A stretch of 64,000 nt of DNA from Rugalucina vietnamica (taxonomy: Eukaryota; Mollusca; Bivalvia; Lucinida; Lucinidae), in assembly GCA_964017185.1 (NCBI GenBank), contig OZ024869.1:62572931-62636930 (forward strand), read 5' to 3'. Shown one piece after another: positions 21,580 to 32,665 of this stretch (position 1 is the stretch's first letter; each line of letters begins with the position of its first letter). The translations under genes were made by a program, and so were the position numbers. The notes under the pieces are model-generated. The model was not told the DNA's origin. It did not search any database and saw only the letters and a program-made list of their open reading frames with translations.

Positions 21580-22612
21580 AACCTGGATATGTAAAAACAT
21601 ATCAGGATATGTAAAAACATAGCGTTCAACCCCTTAAAGTCGATACACCCCTAAAGTCGATACCATGTTTGTTTTGTTCCATGTCAAGTAGGAACGTCAC
21701 CTTTCAGCCTGTGACATTGGGAAATTTTTCACTGTCATAATTATCTTCACTTATAAATCAAAATGAAAGAAAATCTGTCTCAATCCGGCGAGTTCTATAT
21801 CAAAAACGTATTCCAATGCCTATTTTCAGTATTTCCACTATTACTTTTAGTACCCCTGGCAATGTATTGATTTTTTCAGTAATAAATAACAGAAAGATTT
21901 TTTTCTCTGTACATCTGGTTTTGTTTACATTTCAGCCATAACAGTCTCACACAAAATGTCAAGAAATTAAGCAGTTGAAGAAAAATATGTGTTTATTGGT
22001 CTTGTGCTGCTTATTGGTAGGGAGGAAAATTTTGGATCTGGAGAAGTCAATTTCCACACATTTTAATCCATCCCATGATAGAATGCTAAATTCAGCCAAG
22101 TTAATGGCATTGTTGTGATAATTTATAAAAGAAGCGACTTAGTGTTTATAGCTTGATAAAACACAGTTTGCAGCTATCCTTAATAACTATGCTCACCCAC
22201 ATGCGGAACAGACAGAATTTTAGACAAATTTAACAAAGTACTGCTATTTTGCCTGAATACTTGCCCATATTCATGCTTGAAACAGCTTTTATTTGTTTTC
22301 TTGTGATATGGTGTGTCTTCAATATCACCTAAATACGAAAAACTAAAAATAGTTTGCTTAGCTCCTATAGAACCAGTGACGTCCTGAGGTGTCGACTTTA
22401 GGGGTGCAGCAAGTCGCCATTTTGAATTTGGGGTCATCCAGATCAAAGCGTGCATTGAGGTGTCCGATGGAGTCACGTCAAGCCTTATTGATGGAAAATA
22501 ATTGGCTAATAGTTGATCTTCTATGGTGAATGTGGTTAAGTTTTCTATCATTTGAATTTTATTTTTACAAGCAGTTGCTTCTTATGGTATCGACTTATGG
22601 GGGTTCAAGGAT
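21580..22612. mobile_element. Possible MITE with AAGTCGATAC inverted ends
   Basis: Left end TTCAACCCC...TAAAGTCGATACCAT (from ~21625) and right end ATGGTATCGACTTATGGGGGTTCAA (22584-22608, inverted) match, with an 18-bp internal duplication in the left arm. A third copy of the motif (GTCGACTTTAGGGGTG) lies at about 22391. Just before it a 21-bp unit (GGATATGTAAAAACATATCA) is doubled. The interior is non-coding. Boundaries are approximate. Confidence 0.55.
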
Positions 22613-23163
22613 ATCTATTTATCTTACTACACTGCCATATGAATATCGACTAAATGAGCTAATTCTTAAAATGCAATAATGAATTTTGGGCGTCGCATCG
22701 AAGGCAGTGCCTTATTTCATATTACCTCCATGATGGGGTTAACAAGAAAAAAAAAATGTCGCGAAAACCAATGACAATTGTGAATTTTATTCTTACAATG
22801 GGAAACCAACTAAAAGCATACCCAAGACTGATACTCTTCCTCTAGCTCTGACAGTTCATTTTCATCGTCACATGGTTTGTCAACAGTGAACCATAGATGA
22901 TCTACTGTTGAAGGGATGAGATTTGGGAAGATGGGAGCTGACATATTTAAGTTTTTAAACTGAACAAGAGATTCGTATATTATTCCGCTCGTTATGAGTC
23001 CTTATAAATGATAGTTATGAATCATAAAATAGTGATTAAGTATTTTAAAACTAATATTTACAGAAAAATTTGCATATTCTTTCATTTTTCTCTATTTTTA
23101 AACCCAAAGGGTTGTAGCTACGAAGATGAATTTTGGGCTCCACAACTTCCTGTTTACAATTTG

Positions 23164-23169
23164 CACGTG
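23164..23169 (+). promoter_or_regulatory. CACGTG E-box upstream of SDAD1
   Basis: A perfect CACGTG lies 63 bp upstream of the SDAD1 start codon, with an ETS-like ACTTCCTG about 20 bp before it. Myc/Max-type factors bind CACGTG and drive ribosome-biogenesis genes in animals; a role here is inference, since the transcription start is not visible. Confidence 0.45.
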
Positions 23170-23231
23170 GGAAATGTCAAAAGCAAAATCTCAGTAATAA
23201 ACAATATTTATATACCCAATAAAACACAATA

Positions 23232-23309
23232 ATGGCAAATAAACTTCCAAATAATTTGCCACAACTGCAAAACTTGATCAAGAGAGATCCTGGGTCTTAT
23301 AGGGATGAG
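23232..23309 (+). CDS. SDAD1: SDAD1 (SDA1 homolog), coding exon 1
   Basis: 26 codons starting ATGGCAAATAAACTTCC with A at -3 and G at +4, good Kozak context. The peptide holds LPNNLPQLQNLIKRDP, the hallmark start of animal SDA1-domain proteins. The exon ends GAG|gtaatt in phase 0. SDA1/SDAD1 is a nuclear/nucleolar protein needed for maturation and export of the 60S ribosomal subunit. The next residues of the family (FLQQY) are exactly those that begin the exon at 53383, so intron 1 is 30,073 bp. The upstream 5' UTR is AT-rich. The match rests on recalled family sequence, not on a search. Confidence 0.92.
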
Positions 23310-23647
23310 GTAATTTTATTTGTCATTAGTTTTCGTTCAATTGTGTGGGGGTGGACAGGGGGGTACCCAATCCCCGCTTCCCTCCCCCTTCTCCCCCACT
23401 TCCCTCCCCCTTTGCCCCCAGTTCCCTCCCCCTAAAACCCCAGTTCCCTCCCTCTATGTCTCACTTCCCTCCCCGAGCCTCTTAAATCCTCGCCGAAACA
23501 ACTTCACCCTTTTATATTCCATGAACTATGTTAAAATGTAGCGTAATGAAAAGAAAAGTAGCGTCTTAACCATTCATTATGCCTCACACTGCAGCATGCA
23601 AAATCTTAATATTATATAAACACACTCAAGTTGTCTCTGGGGCTTGT

Positions 23648-24115
23648 ATACTATCTTCTGATACTGGTCAATTTCTGATCATCTCCTCAGGTATCCGTCT
23701 TTGTCAAGAGAAACTGTACCAGAGTGTAAAAGAAGGTTAAGAGGGACACCTCTCTGTGAGACAAGGCATACTAAAATGCAAGCCTCTGGGCCTATGATTT
23801 AAATGAGTGCTTAAAATTCTCAAATGGTCTTGGATGAGACGAATGATTAGAAGAGAGATTTTTCCAAAAAAAGAATAGCTCTTGAGAAAATTCTTTTTTT
23901 TTTCAATGCAAAGTATGTAGTGTATTGTGATCCGTGTGATGTTGACCGCTGAGTATGCCTTAGGTTGGGTTGTCGCGGTCAGGTATTCGTCGTTGTCAAG
24001 AGAAACTGTACCAGAGTATATCTTGTAAAAGAAAGTAAGACGGACCGCCCCCTGTGGGACTCCAATGAGGCCATCTAAGTTCGACCAGCATATCGCCAAC
24101 CCTGCTGGTGTTCTT
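23648..24115. repeat. LINE 3' scrap and a pair of diverged direct repeats
   Basis: 23648-23695 resembles the LINE 3' UTR seen at 8310-8455 (ATACTGGTCAATTTCTGATC), in plus orientation. Two related segments, 23690-23760 and 23975-24060, share TTGTCAAGAGAAACTGTACC and CCAGAGT at an offset of about 290 bp. On the minus strand the second can be read as a short GVPQGA-containing peptide that recalls RT motif B, but the rest does not fit, so LINE origin is only possible. Confidence 0.45.
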
Positions 24116-24399
24116 ACCTGTTGTGATCACATGCAGTTCCGCATTGGCTCAGTCCTCTGCACTTTCTCGACCTTAGAAACCTCAGTGCGATTACAGGGAT
24201 GACAGATTGGAGCTACGTACTCAAGCTGAGGTTTAACAAATGATCTGTTCGTGCAACTGCCTTAGTTTTTTCCAACCTCTGTTTTTGGAGCAGTAATTTC
24301 TTTATGATAGCGTCATTTCCTGTCCCTTGCATACTTTCACCTTTCCTTAGTATATTAACTTAAGGTGCCAGGCCAAATTGCTAAGAAAACCCAAAGTTT

Positions 24400-25030
24400 T
24401 ATGCAGTTGAAGCAAGTGAGGGAACAAAAAGGCTTGAGACATTAATTTTCGAAAAAGAACTGGGTGTTATTACTGACAAGGCAATGTCGTTCATTGAATA
24501 TCAGCAGCAAAGTATCAGTTGCCAATAGAAATCTTGGGCTATTATTCAGAACCTTCACATTTATGGATAATGACATGTTTTTGAACATGTACATGTATAA
24601 GAGCATAGTGCGCCCCTATCTCGTGTACGCCAAATGGGTGTGGTCGCAACAATACAAAAAAGGTGTTTTCGCAATTGAAAATGTTCAGCGTAGAGCGACC
24701 AGACTACTTCCGTGCTTGAAAGGTAAAACTGTATAGTGAAAGACTAAAATGTTTAGGACTTCTTTCATTAGAATGCCGAAGAGAAAGAGCAGATATGTTT
24801 CAAGTTTACAAGATCCATAATGACACTGATAAGGTGAATAAAGATTAAACTGTTCACAATGTCACACATGGGTACCAAGGGCCCCCAGTTAAGATATACA
24901 AGAACAGATACAGATAAAGTTAGGGGAAATTACTTCAGAAAAAGAGTAGTTGACTTATGGAATGAGCTACCTGAAAACACAGTTATGGCACCCACTTAAT
25001 AAAAGCTTCAAAATCAGACAAAATAAATTG
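24400..25030 (+). pseudogene. LINE reverse transcriptase C-terminal remnant
   Basis: Frames shift several times, but the order is right for the RT thumb and C-terminus: FEKELGV (shifted frame), ANRNLGLLFRTFTFMD, YKSIVRPYLVYAKWVW, ENVQRRATRLLPCLKG, then RLKCLGLLSLECRRERADMFQVYKI and a LWNELP-like end. The 5' part with the catalytic domain is absent. It is an old, dead 3' fragment. Confidence 0.8.
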
Positions 25031-25220
25031 GTATGAGCATCCCCGCAAGTTTGACCATTGGTCTTATATTCCCGGCGAGAGGACAAGACAACGGCCTGCA
25101 TAATCCAAAAACAGAGGCTCTACAGCCTGACTAGATATTAGCGAGTAAACGACGTAAGAAAGTCTACGTTGCCTTGCATGTAATATCAGAAATATGTTGA
25201 CCCTAATCCAGTCAAAGGTA

Positions 25221-25640
25221 TTAAGCGGACTGAACATAAACTGTTTGCTGATGCGGTGTGTAATTGAACTGTATCTGCCTGCTTGGGTGAAGCTGATTCA
25301 CCCTTACTGAATGGCACTTGCTACTTTTAAATTTCATGTGCCAATCCATTTTCCACTGGGCCAAACTATTCAGGTCACGTTGCAATTGGTGACATGATAT
25401 TTCTATACAATATTCAATCATGATCAAAAAGACACGATGGCCTGATATTATCCGGAAGGTCATTCATAAAATGAGCTATAGGGCCGGCCTCAAAGCCGAT
25501 CATTCCGGGGCATCGGAACTGGGACTATGGCTCGGTCATCTGATATCACTTTTTGAGAACGCTCAGAGTGCCGATCCACTCAAGTGTAGTTCCTCTAATC
25601 CCGTAACATTCAAGTGTAATGATGGCCCTTTTATGCGGAA
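25221..25640 (-). pseudogene. LINE reverse transcriptase fragment, antisense to the gene
   Basis: QRDLNSLAQWKMDWHMKFKSSKCHSVRV and HPSRQIQFNYT match the equivalent part of the LINE at 27645-27830, and DNA to 25640 continues the match through the region of motif B. The catalytic FADD region is degraded. It is opposite in orientation to the related copy 0.4 kb downstream. Confidence 0.8.
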
Positions 25641-25859
25641 ACTTACCTTAGCGTAATCGCTTTAGTTTACATGTAACCACAGTTCACAGCTCGACCCAGG
25701 TTTCTAACTAGGTCGCGAAACACCTGAAAATGGGTGAGTGGAAGAATCGGATGACAAAGAGCAAATAAATGCTCTAAATTACTCGCAATACCATTTAAAG
25801 CCCATAAATAAACGAATTAAAGCACTAACGTAGACTAATATCAATGAAATAATTGATAA

Positions 25860-25995
25860 TTACCCGGCCACTCCTATTTCCCACCCCGCCCCCTCTTCCC
25901 CCATTCCCCGCCCCTTCTCTCCCTGTCCCCCGCCCCCTCTCCCCCCGCTCCCCGCCCCCTCATCCCCCGTACCCCCGCCCCCCCTGTCCACCCCG
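25860..25995. repeat. C-rich low-complexity tract
   Basis: About 130 bp of CCCCGCCCCCTCTCCCC-type sequence directly before the truncated 5' end of a LINE. A similar CCTCCCCCTT tract follows SDAD1 exon 1 at 23375-23475. No coding function. Confidence 0.85.
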
Positions 25996-28027
25996 CCAAT
26001 TGTGGTGATATTGAGTGGAGCACAATGCAGGTACCCGAGGGGGTCCAAAAGAGGCCAGTTCAGACTAAACTTGTGGACATAATACAGGATCACTGCCTCT
26101 CCCAAATGGTAAATATACACACCCGAGAAGACAAGACCCTTGATTTACTCTTCACTAACTCGCCATTCCCAATTAACCGTGTTAAAGGGATGCCCCCGAT
26201 CGGCAAAGCAGATCATGACATTGTCTATATTGAATATGACATAAAGGCTAAACGGATTCAGCAGGCCCCGCGTAAGATTTTCCTATATAAACGAGCGGAT
26301 ATGGACGGTTTCCATGACCATCTAGCGCGCTATAGGGATTCGTTCCTTTCAACTGACCATAGTCAGGTGTCAGTCAATGACATGTGGGTCAGTTTTAAGT
26401 CGGAGGTTCTCTCGGCTATTGAAAGGTTTATTCCATCAAAAATGACCAAGACAAAATATAGCTTACCATGGATCGATAGCTCGATCAAACGCTTGATAAG
26501 GAAACGTGATAAACTTTACTTTCGTGCTCGCAAGTCAAGCAGCCCTGACATTAAGAACCATTACAAACGGTTCAGAGCACATGTTCAAAAGAGCATTAGA
26601 GATGCATATTGGAAGCATATTACCAATATCTTCTCCTTTGAAAATGATAACCCTGATCCCGATTGTCCCCGAAAAAATGAAAAGGCAAAAAAGTTTTGGT
26701 CATTTGTCAAGTCCCTTAAGAAAGACGCGTCTGGGATCAATACTCTTAGAGAAAATGGTATCTTGAAGACTGACACTTTGGATAAGGCTAATATTTGTAA
26801 TAGGCAGTTTCAGTCAGCCTTCACTCGCGAATCAGATGATGAAATCCCCTCCAAAGGCACAAGTCCTTTCACCGCTATGGGTGAAATTACAGTTGACCCC
26901 AATGGGGTCATTAAACTGTTGAATAATTTGAATATACATAAGGCGCCTGGGCCAGATATATGGCCTGAGTGCTAGGGTGTTGAAGGAATGTAGTTCTGAA
27001 ATTGCTCCTGTACTGACCTTCAATGAGTCGCTTGCTCAGGGTGCTGTACCAGACGATTGGCGACAGGCAAATGCAGCCCCGGTATTTAAGAAAGGTGAGA
27101 AATACGATGCAGCTAATTATCGACCGGTGTCGCTTACTTGTATCTGTTGCAAAACTCTAGAGCATATAATAGTCAGCAACATAAAGAAACACTTGGCTCT
27201 TGAAAACATTCTTGCTGACTGTCAGCATGGGTTCAGAAGTCAAAGGTCTTGCGAAACCCAGTTAGTTCAGTTTTATCATGATTTGGTTAGTAATCTGGAC
27301 CGAACAGTGGGTCGTGGCCACAGGCAGACGGATGTGATTGTCATGGATTAGGCTAAGGCCTTTGACAAGGTCCCACATAAAAGGTTATTATACAAACTTG
27401 ACTTCTACGGGATTAGAGGATCTACACATAAGTGGATCAACTCGTGGCTCTCTGAGCGCTCTCAAAAAGTGGTATTAGATGTCCGTGCCTCAGACCCAGT
27501 CCCGGTTCTTTCTGGTGTCCCACAAGGATCGGTCTTAGGACCGTCCTATTTCTTATTTTCATTAATGATCTTCCTGACAACATCAGGTCATCTGTTCGGC
27601 TATTTGCTGATGATTGTGTTTTATACAGAAATGTCAAGTCACCATTGGATTGTCAAATTTTACAAGATGACCTGAATAGCTTGGCCAAATGGGAAATGGA
27701 TTGGCAAATGAAATTCAATGTTAGCAAATGTCATTCAATGAGGGTGACGCGGCTACATCCAAGCAGGCATATAGATTTCAATTACACACTGCATCAGCAA
27801 ACATTAGAACAGGTTCAGTCCGCTAAATACCTCCGGCTCGGTTTAACTATCACAGATGATCTTGATTGGGGTCAACACATTTCTGAAATTACATGCAAGG
27901 CAACTAAGACTTTGGGTTTTCTTCGGCGCAATTTGGCACTGGCACCTAGGCATACTAAGGAAGTTGCATACAAAACATTGGTTCGGCCTCAACTTGAGTA
28001 TGCAGCTCCTATTTGGCATCCCTATCA
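25996..28027 (+). pseudogene. CR1-like LINE, 5' part (split by a Penelope element)
   Basis: The copy starts inside the endonuclease (NCGDIEW at 25998 onward) and so is 5'-truncated. Then come ADHDIVYIEYDI, the basic linker, LNNLNIHKAPGPD, a 4-nt insertion (ATAT) near 26960, KECSSEIAPV, QANAAPVFKKGEK, YRPVSLTCICCKTLEHI, a TAG at 27349-27351 in motif A (VMD-stop-AKAFDKVPH), SGVPQGSVLGP, an indel near 27545, FADD in the shifted frame near 27606, QMKFNVSKCHSMRV and LVRPQLEYAAPIWHPY. It ends at the duplicated 12-bp target of the inserted element and resumes at 30564. It is dead. Confidence 0.9.
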
Positions 28028-28059
28028 AAAGAAAATTCGAAAAGAAATACAGCGGGGTA

Positions 28060-30291
28060 AAGAGACGGTATTAAATTTATCACGTAAAACTCTGTCAGAT
28101 GCAGAATACAGACTCCTTGGGAAGGGCCTAAAATACTGTCCTAAGCCTAAAAGTCATGATAAAATTCAATTAAAACAGGATGTTTTTGAATTTTCTAGAA
28201 AATTAAGACTACGGGAGTTTTTCAATGCAAAAAACAGTGAGGAAAATGATAGTGAGCCAAATGCTTGTGAAAATAATTTTGATTATATTAAACGCAACAG
28301 TGGTCCCAAATCAACCTTTGTGCCTCCTTCTGGTAGGGATACAAGTTTGGACTTTTATATTGATTCTATTACAAATGAAATTTTACAAAATGAAAAAAAA
28401 TATAAATTTACACCAAATTTGTCACCTGAAGAATTAGAAGCTTTAAAACAGTTACGTAGTGATAACAGTATTGTTATTAAGAAGGCTGATAAGGGATCCA
28501 CTGTTGTTATAATGAATCGAGATGATTACATAGCAGAAGTAGAAAGACAGCTGAACAACTAAGTTTTACAAAAAACTTGATGACAATCCAAAAGAACAGT
28601 TTCAAAAGGATATAAACGAAGTGCTTGAAAACATCAAAATATCAGAGTCAACCCGAGAAAATATTAGTCCTGGAAGTAGTAGAACTCCAATATTTTATGT
28701 CTTGCCAAAAATACATAAAGCATTGGATTCTGAACTTCCTCTCGGCTATCCTGGTAGGCCTATTGTTTCAGGCTGTGGTTCACTTACAGAAAATATCTCT
28801 GCATATATTGACATTGAATTGAAACCCTACATGGAATCTCTGCCATCATATATTAAAGATACTTCTGATTTTATTACCAAAATTCATAATTTGAAAGGAA
28901 TTCCTGAAAATGCTTTTTTGGTAACCTTAGGTGTAACTTCGCTGTATAGCAATATTCCTCATGATGATGGCATAGAAGCATGTGATCATTTCATGTCTGA
29001 AGGTGGTAAGTCACAGGAGGCTAGATCAGTCATTTCAAAACTTATCAATCTTGTACTAACCAAAAATAATTTTCAATTTAATGGTGAAAATTATCTCCAA
29101 GTCCTCGGCACAGCAATGGGCACCCATATGGCCCCTTGTTACGCCTCTTTATTTATGGGTAAGCTCGAAATGGATTTTCTCGACTCCTGTGATAAAACAC
29201 CTTTGATTTGGTTGCGATTCCTTGATGACATTTTTATGATATGGGATCATAGTGAACAAGACTTACTAGATTTCATTTCCAAAATCAACAATTTTCATGA
29301 TACCATAAAATTCACTTTTAATTATTCTGAGACAGAAGCTACCTTCTTAGATGTTAATATAAGAATGAAAGAAAATGGTGAACTTGAAACAAGTGTTCAT
29401 GAGAAAATCACAAATTGTCATCAGTACATTGAATTTTCATCATGTCATCCTCTGTCGTGTAAACAGGGTATCCCCTATAGTCAGGCTAAACGTTATAGAC
29501 GTATTACATCAGACGAGTCACATTTTGAAAATGATCTTAGCAGACTGAAGGAGTATTTTCTGGCACGTAATTATCCCGAACATGTTATTGAGGAGGCTGT
29601 CAAAAAAGTATCCTCGATGAGCATGGACGAAGCTCTTAAACCTACTTCTCCCACGAAGTGTCAGGATATCATTCCTTTTGTATGCACCTACAATCCGTCA
29701 TTGCCTAACATAGGAAGTATCATAAATCAGTATTGGAATCTCTTAAAATACTCAAAAAGTGAAAGTGTAAGGCAACTGTATAAGTGTAGACCTATTGTGG
29801 CTTATAAAAGACCTACAAATTTACAAGACATGTTGGTTCATTCTGAGCTGAACAGAAAAATAAATTCTGGTTCTGTTTCAAAATGTAATAGGCCTCGCTG
29901 TTCGCATTGTTCAAGCATTGTGGAGTCAAATTCATTTTCTAGCACTACAGCGTCTACTGCTTTTAATGTAAGAGAGAATTTTTCATGCGCTTCGTCGGAT
30001 GTAATTTATCTTATTACATGCAAAAAATGTCACCTACAATATGTTGGACAAACTCAGCAAAAATGTAGTCAAAGAATGAACAAACACAAATTTGACATAA
30101 AACATTTCCCTGACATTATTACAACAGTCTCTGAGCATTTCAATTCACCAGGACATTCAATCAAAGACTTTTCATTTATGCCTATTGATAGAGTAACCTG
30201 CAACTGGAAATGGCTTTTGAAGGAGACTTCCTGGATGCACCGTCTTGGAACGGTGTGTCCTTTTGGCTTAAATTCCAAAATTATGTATTAA
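28060..30291 (+). pseudogene. Penelope-like RT-endonuclease, disabled
   Basis: The N-terminal part is in 28060-28562, fused in frame to LINE sequence upstream: NLSRKTLSDAEYRLLGKGLK, LKQLRSDNSIVIKKADKGS, NRDDYIAEVERQL. A 2-nt loss (or 1-nt gain) near 28560 shifts the frame, and the rest (to TAA at 30289-30291) is open: IFYVLPKIHK, GRPIVSG, LGVTSLYSNIPH (motif A), GTAMGTHMAPCYASLFMG (motif B), RFLDDIFMIW (motif C), ATFLDVNI. The C-terminus holds a Cys-rich linker (CNRPRCSHC) and the GIY-YIG nuclease (YLITCKKCHLQYVGQT...RMNKHK). In motif A the expected catalytic Asp is Gly (GGT at 28930-28932), so the polymerase is probably inactive apart from the frameshift. Confidence 0.92.
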
Positions 30292-30427
30292 GTCATTATA
30301 AAGTTTTTACTGACTTCTGTGATTTTTACATGACACCTGTATCTCTGTCAGTAATCAGCATCTGTAAAGATCCTTTATTTTGATTTTTTACGCCAACTGA
30401 TTTGTTTCTACTTGACGTCGTCGTCAT

Positions 30428-30451
30428 TGACGTCATGTGACGTTGACGTCA
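30428..30451. promoter_or_regulatory. Two CRE palindromes in the Penelope 3' region
   Basis: TGACGTCA occurs at 30428-30435 and again at 30444-30451, with a TGACGT half-site between. These are perfect CREB/ATF binding sites, 16 bp apart, and suggest a promoter within the terminal region of the retroelement. Confidence 0.55.
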
Positions 30452-30477
30452 TTTCCTGTCTATTTGTTTTCATTACA

Positions 30478-30504
30478 CTTGAAAAAGGCCATGAGGCTGA
30501 AACG
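30478..30504 (+). ncRNA. Degenerate hammerhead-like motif
   Basis: The segment CTTGAAAAAGGCC-ATGA-GGCTGAAACG resembles the hammerhead core CUGANGA, a short stem II, then GAAA, as found in terminal repeats of Penelope-like elements (established for the family). Here one core base that must be G is A and stem II has a bulge, so self-cleavage is unlikely. This is a candidate, not a firm call. Confidence 0.3.
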
Positions 30505-30563
30505 TTGTGTAAATAAACAGTAAATCTATGTTTGAAGTTATTCTCTGTAATTTATCCAATATT

Positions 30564-30713
30564 GCATCCCTATCATGAAACTCAGATTGAGAAGGTGGAG
30601 AAGGTGCAGAGGACTGCTGCCCGGTGGACCTGCAGGCGATGGAGGAACACCAGTAGCGTCGGTGAAATGCTAGACGAACTTGAGTGGCCATCCCTGGAGT
30701 CTCGCAGGGAGCG
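30564..30713 (+). pseudogene. CR1-like LINE, 3' part (continuation of 25996-28027)
   Basis: Encodes IEKVEKVQRTAARW and SVGEMLDELEWPSLESRRER, the segment that should follow IWHPY in the split LINE. It stops abruptly at 30713, where a ~166-bp tandem array begins; the last part of the RT and the 3' UTR are missing. Confidence 0.88.
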
Positions 30714-31674
30714 GTCAAATTTGGCCACGCCCCGGGGGTTGATAGTCTCCATAGACTTACTATGGGAAAAAATAAAAAAATCTTCTTCTCTGAAACCACA
30801 GGGCCCACAGCTTTGATATTTTGTATGTGGCAATGGCTAATGGTCCTCTACATAAATTGTGCCAATCATGACCCCAGGGTCAAATTTGGCCACGCCCCGG
30901 GGGTCGATAGTCTCCATAGACCTACAATAGGAAAAACTAAAAAAATCTTCTTCTCTGAAACCACTAGGCCCACAGCTTTGATATTTGGTATGTAGCAATG
31001 GCTAATGGTCCTCTACATAAATTGTGCCATTCATGCCCCTGGGGTCAAATTTGGCCACGCCCCGGGGGTTGATAGTCTCCATAGACTTACTATGGGAAAA
31101 AAATTAAAAAATCTTCTTCTCTGAAACCACTAGGCCCACAGCTTTGATATTTGGTATGTAGCAATGTCTAATGGTCCTCTACATAAATTGTGCCATTCAT
31201 GCCCCTGGGGTCAAATTTGGCCAGGCCCCGGAGGTTGATAGTCTCAATAAACTTGCTATGGGAAAAAAATTCAAAAATCTTCTTCTCTGAAACCACAGGG
31301 CACACAGCTTTGATATTTTGTATGTGGCAATGGCTAATAGTCCTCTACATAAATTGTGCCAGCCATGCCCCTGGGGTCAAATTTGGCCACGCCCCGGGGG
31401 TAGATAGTCTCCATAGACTTACAATGGGAAAAACTAACAAAAATCTTCTCTGAAACCAAAAGGCCCAGAGCTTCTATATTTTGTATGTAGCAATGTTTGG
31501 TAGTCCCCATTATAAATTGTGCCAGTCATGCCCCTGGGTCAAATTTGGCCATGCCCCGGGGGTCAATAGTGTCCATGCATAGACTTTCATTGGTCGATTC
31601 TCAATTAATTTAAATCTCATGAGCTTACAATGTGATAATCTCTCAGGTGAGCTACAGGACCAATGGTCCTCTAG
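30714..31674 (+). mobile_element. Tandem-core element, family A, 5'-truncated
   Basis: Six units of about 162-166 bp (GTCAAATTTGGCCACGCCCC... ACATAAATTGTGCCA) and a 3' end CAGGTGAGCTACAGGACC-AAT-GGTCCTCTAG. The hairpin AGGACC/GGTCCT lies right before the CTAG end. Units starting at 31212, 31378 and 31540 carry the same diagnostic variants, in the same order, as the last three units of the full copy at 36331-38154. The 5' hairpin is missing; the array abuts the LINE at 30713. Repetitive short open frames are artefacts. Confidence 0.88.
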
Positions 31675-32155
31675 TTGTTTATTAGCTCCATGAATCAATT
31701 ATATCCAATCAAGATATGGATTACTCAAATTAAAGGTGTTGTCCCAATGCAAATTAGACATGCTATAAAGTTTCATGCCTCTGGCGCCTGATCTATGTGA
31801 CGGTTGCATTCATAACACGTGTCGATGTGTAAACATGTCACGGTTGATCAGTCAGCTACAATGAAACAATTTACTTCTTAAACAGTCATAAAATCTGATG
31901 AAAACCTAGCGATTTTCATTTAAAGATCAATTGAATTATATAAACAATTAAATAAAGCAAAACTTTTATACTTTTGGACCGATTTTTGAAATGTCATTAG
32001 TTTTCGCGACTTTTGAATTTATAAAAAAATCTTGATTATGTGTTTGTTTCTGTTGCCTCTAAATCATTAATTGTTGGTAAAACTTTGTTTAAAATGTTCA
32101 AAAAAAGTTTAGTGTCCATGTTTTAGTAATGAAGAATGCAAGCCAATCTTATGCC
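31675..32155. other. Unassigned AT-rich sequence
   Basis: No recognisable feature between a tandem-core element and a dispersed repeat. Confidence 0.4.
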
Positions 32156-32345
32156 ACTGATAGTAGGATATAGTGAGGGTCGAGATGTAAGAAATATTGC
32201 TCCCGTGCGATTTTTGTGCTAAAATTGATATTTTTGCTTTAAATGAATGTGTATGGGTCATATTGTTGACAAAATATGGGGTTCAATTTTTTCGACCCCT
32301 TGACTCAATTTCGTGGGCTTTTTCTTAAGACCACGCCCATTTTAT
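32156..32345 (+). repeat. Dispersed repeat, inverted partner at 35640-35820
   Basis: The ordered words AGTGAGGGTCGAGATGT, CCCGTGCGATTTT, GTGCTAAAATTGAT, TTTGCTTTAAATGA, GGGGTTCAATTTTT and GGGCTTTTTCT recur in reverse complement at 35640-35820. It is of unknown element type and non-coding. Confidence 0.7.
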
Positions 32346-32665
32346 GATTTTCTACAGTGCAGACAATAATAAAGCTGTTTCTGAATGAAAACTTTACTTT
32401 TATGTGGTATGTTGCATCGAATGCATCCTTTTGTGGCTTATGTAATGCCAGAGAACCAATTTATTACAGCTTATATTTTCTTCATTTTCTTCAAATTGAA
32501 AGTGGGTGGGGTAATTTAATGGGGAAATTCAACATGTTCAATGGAGTAATTCATTCTGTTCGCTTACATATACTGGCAGAGTAAAAACCGACATTGAATC
32601 AGATGAACAAATATAAAGAAATTGCACGTGTTATTGTTTAAGAAGAAACCTACTATTTCTTATTA

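Larger units (their letters stand above)
28028..30563 (+). mobile_element. Penelope-like retroelement with GIY-YIG endonuclease
   Basis: The element lies between two copies of GCATCCCTATCA (28016-28027 and 30564-30575), a 12-bp target duplication. The LINE coding sequence reads through from one side to the other (IWHPY...HETQIEKVEKVQRTAARW), proving insertion into the LINE. It has one reading frame with RT and GIY-YIG, then a ~270-bp 3' region with CRE-like sites, a hammerhead-like motif and an A-rich end. It appears 5'-truncated or lacks a long 5' repeat. Confidence 0.9.

Noticed and set aside
25860..26120. Gly-rich minus-strand frame of 86 codons
   Set aside because: Comes from the C-rich low-complexity tract.
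30684..31453. Repetitive frames (SETTGPTALIFCMWQWL) here and at 36671-37970
   Set aside because: Products of the ~166-bp tandem units; they open and close with unit indels.
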